Part shown: positions 16,874 to 24,172 of the stretch, piece after piece | Layout of the letters: each line of letters starts with the position of its first letter | How positions within the stretch are numbered: position 1 is the first letter of the stretch | Assembly: GCA_963800065.1 (NCBI GenBank) | Contig: CAWCZO010000009.1 | Coordinates: 62,001 to 126,000 of the forward strand | Direction: 5' to 3' | Length of the DNA stretch: 64,000 bases | Source of the DNA: CAWJFJ01 sp963800065 | Lineage (GTDB): Bacteria; Actinomycetota; Acidimicrobiia; Acidimicrobiales; UBA8190 | Notes under the pieces: model-generated | Told to the model about the DNA's origin: nothing | Databases searched by the model: none | Seen by the model: the letters and a program-made list of their open reading frames with translations, nothing else | Position numbers and translations under genes: made by a program

Positions 16874-17215
16874 TTCCCGCCCCCGTTTTTTCCTGATGTG
16901 CAATTGGAACTCTAGATGAGGGGAGATCGACCCGGCCGGGTCGCATCGCCGGATGGACGGCCAAGACCGGGGGGGGGGTCGTTTCGTTCAGGGAGACGAT
17001 GGATCGGGGAACGCTGAGCACCATCGAGGGCAACCGGACGCTCATCACGGTTTGGAGTTGCCGAATCCGTGGCTTCAAACCATTGGTCTTACCAATCGAT
17101 CAGTCGAACGTCTGACCCGCGGGAACGAATTCTTCGCTGCGCAAACGCGAACTCTCGGTAGATTTCAACCGCTCTTGGCAGTTTCGTGTGGTCGTGCGGT
17201 GGTTGCTTGGGACTC
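16874..17215. other. Intergenic region with a G10 tract
   Basis: No gene is supported. It contains the promoter side of the minus-strand FtsX/ABC operon and the 3' side of the Lsr2-like pair. A run of ten G lies at 16969-16978, about 100 bp before the permease start. No terminator hairpin or tRNA is clear. Confidence 0.35.
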
Positions 17216-17539
17216 TCAGCCTTCAACCTGACGTGCCATCTCGATCAGGTCGAGATCTCGCGGCTCCGACTTCGTGGCCGAATCGCCACCAGAGGAGCGC
17301 TCAGGTGCGTCGGTGCGATCGCGTGAGGCGCGTCTCACAATCGTTGTGATCTTCGGTGCGCCTTCACCTTCCTCCACGAGACGGGCGCGTTCTATGAACG
17401 GCTCGATCGCCCTGGAGAATCGAATCTTGTTCCTGACACAGAGGTCGATCTCGTAAGCTTTGTGGTCGAGCTCAAAGGCGATTGCCTCAGCCCCCTCACT
17501 GCCATCGATGTCATCAATCCGTGTGATCCGTATCGCCAT
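17216..17539 (-). CDS. Lsr2-like protein without a recognisable DNA-binding tail
   Basis: Residues 1-60 match the Lsr2 oligomerisation domain: IDDIDGSEGAEAIAFELDHK, AYEIDLCVRNKIRFSRAIEP, FIERARLV. The rest is a Ser/Arg/Asp-rich linker ending LDLIEMARQVEG. The helix-RGR-helix AT-rich-DNA binding domain of Lsr2 is not evident. It lies 38 bp downstream of a second Lsr2-like gene on the same strand, so the two are probably co-transcribed. It could pair with the longer protein and alter its DNA binding, which is an inference. Lower Gly and more Ile/Lys than neighbours fits the Lsr2 fold rather than transfer. Confidence 0.8.
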   Translation of the reverse strand: MAIRITRIDDIDGSEGAEAIAFELDHKAYEIDLCVRNKIRFSRAIEPFIERARLVEEGEGAPKITTIVRRASRDRTDAPERSSGGDSATKSEPRDLDLIEMARQVEG

Positions 17540-17577
17540 ATCGCTACAACCCTACCAACTGGTCCAGTGAGTTCGGT

Positions 17578-17934
17578 TCATGGACGTCCAGCATCAATCC
17601 ATTCCTGCACTTTGGCATCACCGACCCGGCGGGCAGTCGGCATCTCTGCCCACGCTCGGAATCGAACCTTCTCGTCGGCATCGAGGCCGGAAAACAGCGT
17701 TTTGGAGGGTGTTCCTTCTGGTGAATTGCTTGTCCGGGTCTTGGATGCCGAGTCTCCTCGACCGGTCTTCCTTCCCTTCTCTATGAACGGAGCGAAAGCA
17801 TCGCGAAGTCTCTCAGCGTTCTTCGCGCTCAAGTCGATTTCGTAGGTGTTCCCGTTGAGGGAAAAGCTAATGGTCTCGTCAGCTTTGCCGCCATCTATGT
17901 CGTCCGTAATTTGAACGATGACCGTCTGCGCCAT
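17578..17934 (-). CDS. lsr2: Lsr2-family nucleoid protein (xenogeneic silencer type)
   Basis: This 118-aa protein begins with a canonical Lsr2 N-terminus: QITDDIDGGKADETISFSLN, NTYEIDLSAKNAERLRDAFA, PFIEKGRK. That part forms oligomers. After a polar linker the C-terminal segment is VRFRAWAEMPTARRVGDAKV, then QEWIDAGRP. It sits where Lsr2 has its RGR-containing DNA-binding domain, but here the motif is ARRVG rather than RGR. Members of this type bind AT-rich, often acquired, DNA and silence it. It lies close to the mobile belt and is followed 38 bp later by the shorter Lsr2-like gene. Confidence 0.85.
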   Translation of the reverse strand: MAQTVIVQITDDIDGGKADETISFSLNGNTYEIDLSAKNAERLRDAFAPFIEKGRKTGRGDSASKTRTSNSPEGTPSKTLFSGLDADEKVRFRAWAEMPTARRVGDAKVQEWIDAGRP

Positions 17935-18025
17935 GGCCCCACTCTAGTCAGCGATCCATTGGCAGCCCAATCCGGAGTGCGGACTGCTCGATGAAACGAG
18001 CCGGATCAGAGAGTCTGGACCGTAC

Positions 18026-18661
18026 CTACTGACGAGTGGTGATGGCTTTGCCGTCCGGCGAGACGACGTACCAGAGCCCGCCCAGGTTGTTGAGGCCTTG
18101 ACCGGTGGCCTCGCCGGGTAGGGAGTCGGTGACCCACAGATAGAGGGGCCACTTGTTGTACGTCAGCTGGACGGTTCCGTCCGTTCGACGGGTGGTCCCG
18201 AGCAGGGAAGGCGTCACACCGGGGCCGGCCACCGGCGCGCTCACCCCGGTGGGGAGCAGGAGAGGGGGCCATCCCTGAGCGCAGCGTCCGTAGCAGGTGG
18301 AAGTCCCTGATTGCTTGTCCGGCACGAAGAGATACAAGGTGAATCCCTGTCCGTCGACCAGTACCGTACCCAGTCCCTTCACGGTGCCGGTGCTCACCTC
18401 GTAGAACGGGGGAGTGCCTCCGTCGGCGGTGGTGCCCGAGACGGCCGACGTCGTCGGAGTCGTTGCGGTCGGGGCCGACGTCGTCGGGGCCGACGTCGTC
18501 GGGGCTGTTGGCGCCTGTGTCGTCGTCGACGCCGAGGCGCCGGTGCCCGGCGACGACCCGCAGGCGGCGAGGAGAACCGGCAAGGTGGCGGCCGCCACCA
18601 CCGGAGCGATTTTCCACCGAGCCGATTTGTCACCGGCCGGCCTCGGCGTGATCCTGGCCAT
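18026..18661 (-). CDS. PF03640-family lipoprotein (COG4315)
   Basis: ATG at 18661 has AAAGG upstream. The N-terminus is a lipoprotein signal: basic start, hydrophobic VVAAATLPVLLAAC with lipobox LAAC, then a Thr/Ser/Pro/Ala linker of about 45 residues. Two copies of the secreted repeat follow: VLVDGQGFTLYLFVPDKQSG with CYGRCAQGWPPLLLPTG, and a second with TYNKWPLYLWVTDSLPGEAT and GLWYVVSPDGKAI. The product should be anchored outside the membrane. The function of the family is unknown. It is a paralogue of the protein at 6665-7138. Confidence 0.87.
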   Translation of the reverse strand: MARITPRPAGDKSARWKIAPVVAAATLPVLLAACGSSPGTGASASTTTQAPTAPTTSAPTTSAPTATTPTTSAVSGTTADGGTPPFYEVSTGTVKGLGTVLVDGQGFTLYLFVPDKQSGTSTCYGRCAQGWPPLLLPTGVSAPVAGPGVTPSLLGTTRRTDGTVQLTYNKWPLYLWVTDSLPGEATGQGLNNLGGLWYVVSPDGKAITTRQ

Positions 18662-18912
18662 TGCCCACCTTTCCCCGTGCCGGTTGGCTGGCCGGTTGGC
18701 GTGTGGGACGAGGATAGCGACGCCGCAGCGTGGCCTCCGGTCACCCCGACGTCCTGCCATCCCATGGAAGGGGTCGGGGATAGCCTCGCCTGGCAATCCC
18801 CGCCCTGACCATCTCGACGCACCGGACCGTGGCCCGTGGAAATGAAGCGGCGACGAGGCGTGTTGTGACGGGGGATGAGGGTGGGTTTGGCGGCATGACG
18901 GAAGGAGACCCG

Positions 18913-19428
18913 ATGAGCACGACAGAGAGAGCCATCCTGGCCGGAGGGTGTTTCTGGGGGATGCAGGACCTTGTCCGCAAGCTCCCGGGGGTCCTTTCGA
19001 CGAGGGTGGGCTACAGCGGGGGCGACGTTGCGAACGCCACCTACCGGAGCCACGGCACCCATGCCGAGGCCATCGAGATCACATTCGATCCGCAGCAGAC
19101 CTCCTACCGGAAGCTGCTCGAGTTCTTCTTCCAGATCCATGACCCCACCACCCTCAACCGCCAGGGGAATGACATCGGAACGAGCTACCGGTCGGCGATC
19201 TTCTACTTGGATGAAGCGCAACGTCGGGTGGCCGACGACACCATCGCCGACGTGGAGGCGTCCGGCTTGTGGCCCGGCAAGGTTGTGACCGAGGTCGTGC
19301 CGGCCGGTCCGTTCTGGGAAGCGGAGCCCGAGCACCAGGACTATCTGGAACGGTACCCGGACGGATACACGTGCCACTTCCCACGCCCGGGCTGGGTGCT
19401 GCCGCATCGGGGCGACGCCGTCGCCTGA
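18913..19428 (+). CDS. msrA: Peptide methionine sulfoxide reductase A
   Basis: It reduces methionine-S-sulfoxide in proteins in the cytoplasm. The catalytic motif GGCFWG is at residues 11-16, with the nucleophile Cys13. Further family motifs are RVGYSGGDVANATYRSHGTH, AEAIEITFDP, EFFFQIHDPTTLNRQGNDIG, TSYRSAIF and EHQDYLERYP. Length (171 aa) is typical. A Cys in DGYTCHFPRPGW may act as resolving Cys. ATG at 18913 follows GGAG with good spacing; an upstream ATG at 18895 is possible. It is monocistronic and divergent from the PF03640 lipoprotein gene. Confidence 0.95.
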   Translation: MSTTERAILAGGCFWGMQDLVRKLPGVLSTRVGYSGGDVANATYRSHGTHAEAIEITFDPQQTSYRKLLEFFFQIHDPTTLNRQGNDIGTSYRSAIFYLDEAQRRVADDTIADVEASGLWPGKVVTEVVPAGPFWEAEPEHQDYLERYPDGYTCHFPRPGWVLPHRGDAVA

Positions 19429-19467
19429 CGGGGAATCCGAATCGGCTCGTTCGAGAGGTTGATGGGC

Positions 19468-19735
19468 CTACGGCGGCAGGTTCACGACCGACGAACAGCC
19501 GATCGCCGGCTGCCGCCACCGGTGGCATTCCGACCACGATGACGTTCCCGGCCGGAACGGTGCCACCCGCTCGAGAGCCGGGCGCTCCAGAACCGCCGTG
19601 GTCATGACCTCGGGCTGGGGGAGAGCAGCGACTCGGGGTTCGTGGGCGGCATGGTCTGGTCGACGATGCGCCCGTCCCGGAGGAACACCACGCGGTCGGC
19701 CCAGGAGGCCAGTCGGGCGTGGTGGGTCAGCCGAG
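19468..19735 (-). pseudogene. Junction remnant of an ABC ATPase/permease operon
   Basis: On the minus strand the last residues of an ABC ATPase are readable: LTHHARLASWADRVVFLRDG then RIVDQT, ending at TGA 19602-19604. This matches the end of MacB-type ATPases just after the switch His. No Walker A, signature or Walker B precedes it. An ATG at 19605 overlaps this stop by four bases, as in ATPase-permease operons, and opens a 45-codon frame ending at 19468 that has no membrane helix. I read the region as the scar of a deleted transporter operon. Confidence 0.55.
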
Positions 19736-19965
19736 GCCCGATTGCGTCGACAACCCGTCCCGGGCTGGGCGCGTCGTTCACGAGGACAACGATCGACCAT
19801 CGGCCCGGCCACGACAATCAGGGAACGCCCACGGTCCCGGCCCAGGGGCCAGCATCGTGATCCGGTGTCTCGGCACCGATCGCCCGGCCCGGCGTTAGAT
19901 TGTCGTGGTACCACGGAGCGACGGGAGCTCCGGTCTGGTGTCGGGTCGAGGCCCCGGGAGGACTG

Positions 19966-20301
19966 ATGGACGACGATCGTGCTCGAGCCCTCCTACGTGC
20001 CGAGCGGATCCGCGTCGAGGGGCTGCTCAGCGGGACGCTCGCCGCCGGTCAGCAGGACCGGGCCGCCGCCAACGAACCCGGCGAACTCGCCGATCCGGCC
20101 GAGCGCCTCACGGCCGAGGAGGTCGATGATGCCATCGCCGGTGATTTGCGTGAACGGCTGGCTGCGATCGATCGGGCCGAGCGACGACTCGAGGAGGGAG
20201 TCTTCGGTCGCTCGGTCCGGAGCGGTCTTCCCATCCCCGACGATCGCCTCGAGGCCGATCCCGCCGCCGAGCTCACCGTGGAAGAAGCGGGACAGAGCTG
20301 A
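19966..20301 (+). CDS. DksA/TraR-like protein lacking zinc cysteines
   Basis: ATG at 19966 follows GGGAGG with a 5-base spacer. The 111-aa protein has the coiled-coil of the DksA/TraR group (DDRARALLRAERIRVEGLLS; EEVDDAIAGDLRERLAAIDR) with an Asp-rich tip. A C-terminal globule follows: RLEEGVFGRSVRSGLPIPDD, RLEADPAAELTVEEA. Family members have CxxC at the position of RSVRS here and a second Cys pair near the end; all are replaced. It probably still binds RNA polymerase through the coiled coil, but without zinc. It is a single gene between the ABC remnant and the CoA-racemase gene. Confidence 0.8.
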   Translation: MDDDRARALLRAERIRVEGLLSGTLAAGQQDRAAANEPGELADPAERLTAEEVDDAIAGDLRERLAAIDRAERRLEEGVFGRSVRSGLPIPDDRLEADPAAELTVEEAGQS

Positions 20302-20307
20302 CCGTCG

Positions 20308-21483
20308 TCAGTCGATGACCCCGTTTTGGACGAGGAGATCGATCTGAGGCTGGGTCAACCCCCAACGGAGAAGGGCGTCGGTGGCGTGCACGCCGGCGCC
20401 GGGTGGCGCCGAGGGAGCGGAGGGAGGAGTCCGGCTGAAGCGTGGCGCTGGTGCCGGCTCGACGACGTCTCCAACGTCGACGAAAGTGGCGCGAGCGACG
20501 TTGTGGGGGTGGGTGGGAGCTTCGCCGAGTGATAAGACCGGGGTCACGCAGGCGTCGGTACCCTCGAATATCCGGAGCCACTCCGCCCGGGGCCTGCTCC
20601 GGACGATCTCGGCGACCTGGCGTATGAGGTACTCCCACTGCGATTGATCGTCCTGCGGGGGGATGCTCTCCTCGGAGAAGCCGAGTCCTTTCATGAACGA
20701 CCGGTAGAAGTGGGGCTCCATGGCCCCGACGGACAGGAAGAGACCGTCAGACGTCTCAAAGACGTTGTAGTAGTGGGCACCGGTGTCCATGGAATTCGTC
20801 CCGCGTTCGTCGTGCCAAAGGGACAGACCCCGGATCTCGTGGAACATCGTGGTGAGAAGGGCGGCGCCGTCGACCATGGCGGCATCGACCACCTGGCCCT
20901 GGTCCGAACGGGTGCGTTCGTAGACGGCGGCCAGAATCCCCATGGCGAGGAGCATTCCCCCGCCGCCGAAATCGGCGATGAGGTTCAAGGGGGGCACCGG
21001 AGCTTCGCCCCGCCGGCCGATGGGGGCGAGGGCACCGGCGATGGAGATGTAATTGATGTCGTGTCCCGCTTCGGCGGCCAACGGTCCCTCCCGCCCGTAT
21101 CCCGTTATCCGTCCGTAGATCAGCCGGGGATTTCGTTGGAGGCAGACGGTGGGGCCGAGGCCGATCCGTTCGAGGACGCCGGGGCGGAAGCCCTCCAGCA
21201 GGACGTCGGCGTGTTCGACCATCCCCAACACCAGATCGACGCCCGGCCGCTGCTTCAGGTCGACCCCGATGGCCTGACGTCCCCGTGTCAGGACGACCCG
21301 GCGATCGGGAACGCCGGGGCGGGCCGCCGGCATCGCCACCCGTTCGAGCCGGATGACCTCGGCCCCCAGGTCGGCCAGCACCATGGCGCAGAACGGCCCC
21401 GGACCGAGCCCGGCGATCTCGATCACACGGAGACCGCCCAGCGGTCCCGCTGGTGGTCGATCCTCCGGAGTCGTGCCGCTCAC
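20308..21483 (-). CDS. CaiB/BaiF CoA-transferase family, alpha-methylacyl-CoA racemase-like
   Basis: This 391-aa protein has the family start LGGLRVIEIAGLGPGPFCAM, VLADLGAEVIRLER, RGRQAIGVDLK and ADVLLEGFRPGVLERIGLGP. Residues expected for a racemase are visible: His in AEAGHDINYIS, Asp in NLIADFGGGG, and the SMDTGAHYYNVFET segment. It would interconvert 2-methylacyl-CoA epimers or move CoA between acids. It overlaps the Rieske oxygenase stop by 4 bp (ATGA), so the two are co-translated. The divergent thiolase and acyl-CoA synthetase suggest a shared role in breaking down a branched, steroid-like or aromatic acid. Confidence 0.88.
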   Translation of the reverse strand: MSGTTPEDRPPAGPLGGLRVIEIAGLGPGPFCAMVLADLGAEVIRLERVAMPAARPGVPDRRVVLTRGRQAIGVDLKQRPGVDLVLGMVEHADVLLEGFRPGVLERIGLGPTVCLQRNPRLIYGRITGYGREGPLAAEAGHDINYISIAGALAPIGRRGEAPVPPLNLIADFGGGGMLLAMGILAAVYERTRSDQGQVVDAAMVDGAALLTTMFHEIRGLSLWHDERGTNSMDTGAHYYNVFETSDGLFLSVGAMEPHFYRSFMKGLGFSEESIPPQDDQSQWEYLIRQVAEIVRSRPRAEWLRIFEGTDACVTPVLSLGEAPTHPHNVARATFVDVGDVVEPAPAPRFSRTPPSAPSAPPGAGVHATDALLRWGLTQPQIDLLVQNGVID

Positions 21484-22790
21484 GAATCGGTCAGATAGCG
21501 GTCGATCATCCGGTGCATGTGCAAAACGTTGGCCTCCTGACGCCGGTTCAGGCGTAGGCCCTGACCTCCGCGTGATTTCATCCCGATCTGCACGTGCTCC
21601 ATGTTGGCATAGTCCTGGTTCGTGATGATCCCCCAGTCTCGCTCGGTCCAGTCCGGGTAGAAGCGCCGTCGGGGCCGCTTGCGGGGCTCGCCTTCAGGCG
21701 GCCACTCGAGGAACCAGGTGTCCTTGACGGCACTGTCCGGATCGAGACCGTTGGGGCGAACGCGGAAGATGATGGCGGTGCCCGGATAGATGGGTCCGAC
21801 CATGTTGGGGAAGAAGAAGACGTCGTCCGCACTCGTCAACTGGTCGTCGCCGAACTCATCGACGGCGACACCCCTGCGGGCCAACAATTGCCGACGTCCC
21901 TTCTGGTACCGGCTCAGCAAGGTCTCGTCGCCCGCCGGCATCGAAAGGATCTCGTCGATGAGGGCGCGCTCGTCGTCGTAGAAGAGCCCGCCCAGACCGG
22001 CTACGAACGACGCCAGGATCTCGCCCTCGTCGTATTCGCCCTCGGACAAACCCAGACGCGGGCTCGGTCGGAGGGTCCGCCGGGCATTGGGGAGACGTCC
22101 ATAGTGGGAGTGGATGCCCAGAGTCTCGTAGTCGAGGCTGACGTCGTCGGTCCAGGGCAGGATCTGCGGATGGGTGCCCTGGACGTGGTAGCCCTCGTTG
22201 AAGGCGTCCACCACGACCTTCCAATTGGCGGGGAGGACCGTCGAGAGATAGGCCCGGATCCGCATCCGCTCGAGGTGGTACGGGGCCAGCAGAGCGGGAA
22301 GCGGATCGAGGTACTCCAGAAGCGGAGGGGCCGCCGGATCCAGGCACACCCACACGAAGCCACCCCACCGGTCGACGCGGACCTGACCCAGGCGGACGCC
22401 CTTCGGCATCGGCGCGAACTCCTCGGGGTCGACGACCTCGATCAACCTGCCGTCGAGGTCGTAACGCCAGGCGTGGTAGCGACAGCGGATGCACTGGTCG
22501 TCGAAGTGACCGCTCCCCTCAGCCAGGCGTGTCCCGCGGTGCAGACAGGTGTTGTGGTACGCACCGACGACCTCGGGGGCGGCACGCACGATGAGGATCG
22601 ACTGGTCGCCGAGCAGGTACTCGCAGAAGTCGCCCACCTCGGCGATCTCCTCCTCGCGGCAGGCCACCTGCCAGACACGCGCCCAGAGGCGGTCGAACTC
22701 GAGCGCTGCGAACCGGGGGCTCGTGTAACGGGCGCGAGCCACCACGTCGTCGTCGCCGATCAGAACGCTGTCGAGATCGATGTCGTACAT
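21480..22790 (-). CDS. Rieske non-heme iron oxygenase, large subunit
   Basis: This 436-aa protein has a Rieske 2Fe-2S site: Cys82/His84 in NTCLHRGTRL and Cys103/His106 in CIRCRYHAWRYDLDG. The catalytic domain has the mononuclear iron motif NWKVVVDAFNEGYHVQGTHP (Asp195, His202, His207). The order matches ring-hydroxylating oxygenase alpha subunits, which use NADH through separate reductases to hydroxylate aromatic or alicyclic rings. No reductase or beta subunit lies nearby. ATG at 22790 is chosen; an in-frame GTG at 22796 and longer starts lack an RBS. It is first in an operon with the CoA racemase-like gene. Confidence 0.9.
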   Translation of the reverse strand: MYDIDLDSVLIGDDDVVARARYTSPRFAALEFDRLWARVWQVACREEEIAEVGDFCEYLLGDQSILIVRAAPEVVGAYHNTCLHRGTRLAEGSGHFDDQCIRCRYHAWRYDLDGRLIEVVDPEEFAPMPKGVRLGQVRVDRWGGFVWVCLDPAAPPLLEYLDPLPALLAPYHLERMRIRAYLSTVLPANWKVVVDAFNEGYHVQGTHPQILPWTDDVSLDYETLGIHSHYGRLPNARRTLRPSPRLGLSEGEYDEGEILASFVAGLGGLFYDDERALIDEILSMPAGDETLLSRYQKGRRQLLARRGVAVDEFGDDQLTSADDVFFFPNMVGPIYPGTAIIFRVRPNGLDPDSAVKDTWFLEWPPEGEPRKRPRRRFYPDWTERDWGIITNQDYANMEHVQIGMKSRGGQGLRLNRRQEANVLHMHRMIDRYLTDS

Positions 22791-22899
22791 GCTCACGCCC
22801 ACTGATGGTGGTCCGACCATGCTACGTCCGTCATCGGGTCCGGAAGGGACGGCCACCTCGAGGTGTGTTCCCGCTGGGGCGTGACCGAATTCCGGAACC

Positions 22900-22905
22900 T
22901 ATACT
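22900..22905 (+). promoter_or_regulatory. Candidate -10 box for the thiolase operon
   Basis: TATACT lies about 57 bases upstream of the thiolase ATG in the 171-bp divergent gap with the Rieske gene. It matches the housekeeping -10 consensus well. No convincing -35 is seen at 16-18 bp, and a GGAACC just before it could be part of another promoter type. Confidence 0.35.
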
Positions 22906-22961
22906 CACCGGGGTTCGACACTCAGCCGGACCGGCAGACCACGTCAAAAAAGGGAATGACC

Positions 22962-24122
22962 ATGACAGAACCCGTGATCGTCGAGGCAACCCGGACCGCC
23001 ATCGGCAAGCGCAACGGGGCACTGTCGGGTGTACACGCCGCCGAGCTCCTCGGTGCGGCGCAGATCGAGTTGATCAAGAGGACCGGTCTCGATCCCTCTG
23101 AGGTCGAGCAGATCTTCGGAGGCTGTGTCACCCAGGCGGGCGAGCAGTCGTTCAACATCACGCGAACGGCGTGGCTGGGCCAGGGCCTTCCCTACGAGGT
23201 GGCCGCCACCACCATCGACTGCCAGTGCGGCTCGTCCCAGCAGGCCAATCACCTCGTGGCCAACCTCATTTCCGGTGGCGCCGCCGACGTGGCCATCGCC
23301 TGTGGGATCGAAGCCATGAGCAGGGTCGGTTTGGGGCAGAACGTGGTCAACGGCCCGGGTCGTCCGTTCCCTCCCGACTTCCCGGTCGATACGCCGGACC
23401 AGTTCGGCGCCGCTGAGCGGATCGCCGAGAAGTACTCCGTCAGGAGGGCGGACGCCGACGCGCTGGGACTGGCGTCGCAGGAGAAGGCGGCCCAGGCCTG
23501 GGCCGAGGGTCGCTTCGATCGTGAGGTCTTCGCCATCGAGGCGCCCGTGATCGGCCCCGACGGCGCCACCGGCGAGGTCCGGGTGGTCGACCGGGACCAG
23601 GGTCTACGCGACACGACGGAGGCGGGCCTGGCCGCCCTCAAACCGGTGCTCCCCCACGGTATCCACACCGCCGGCAGCTCGTCGCAGATCTCCGACGGTG
23701 CCGCCGCCGTGCTGTGGATGTCGGCGTCGCGGGCGAAGGCGGCGGGTCTGCGGCCGCGTGCCAGGGTCCTGGCCCAGGTCCTGGTGGGTTCCGACCCCTA
23801 CTACCAGCTCGACGGCCCTATCGCCGCCACCGCCAAGGTTCTGGCCAAGACGGGCATGACCATCGCCGACTTCGACATCTTCGAGGTGAACGAGGCCTTC
23901 GCCTCGGTCATCTGCTCGTGGCAGAAGGTCCATGGCGTCGACTGGGACAAGGTCAACGTCAACGGCGGTGCCATCGCGCTCGGCCATCCTGTCGGCGCCA
24001 CCGGGAGCCGGCTCATCACCAGCGCCCTGCACGAGCTCGAGCGCCGTGACGGCAATTTGGCCCTGATTTCGATGTGCTGCGGCGGCGGGCTCGCCACCGG
24101 GACGATCCTGGAGCGGATCTGA
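22962..24122 (+). CDS. Thiolase (acetyl-CoA acyltransferase)
   Basis: This 386-aa thiolase-superfamily enzyme has the nucleophile Cys89 in DCQCGSSQQANHLVA, NEAFASVI, the His loop GGAIALGHPVGATGSRL, and the second Cys in MCCGGGLATG. It splits 3-ketoacyl-CoA, or condenses acetyl-CoA. Closest in style are actinobacterial steroid or fatty-acid thiolases. ATG at 22962 has AGGG seven bases upstream (an ATG at 22956 is in frame). It starts a plus-strand pair with the acyl-CoA synthetase 50 bp downstream, divergent from the Rieske-racemase operon. Confidence 0.93.
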   Translation: MTEPVIVEATRTAIGKRNGALSGVHAAELLGAAQIELIKRTGLDPSEVEQIFGGCVTQAGEQSFNITRTAWLGQGLPYEVAATTIDCQCGSSQQANHLVANLISGGAADVAIACGIEAMSRVGLGQNVVNGPGRPFPPDFPVDTPDQFGAAERIAEKYSVRRADADALGLASQEKAAQAWAEGRFDREVFAIEAPVIGPDGATGEVRVVDRDQGLRDTTEAGLAALKPVLPHGIHTAGSSSQISDGAAAVLWMSASRAKAAGLRPRARVLAQVLVGSDPYYQLDGPIAATAKVLAKTGMTIADFDIFEVNEAFASVICSWQKVHGVDWDKVNVNGGAIALGHPVGATGSRLITSALHELERRDGNLALISMCCGGGLATGTILERI

Positions 24123-24172
24123 CCGGGCGGCCGCAGAGATGACCGGTCACCGCTCGGAAGGAAACCGCTGAC

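Noticed and set aside
21594..22805. 403-codon plus-strand frame
   Set aside because: Exact antisense of the Rieske oxygenase, with Gly/Val/Asp shadow composition typical of high-GC genes.
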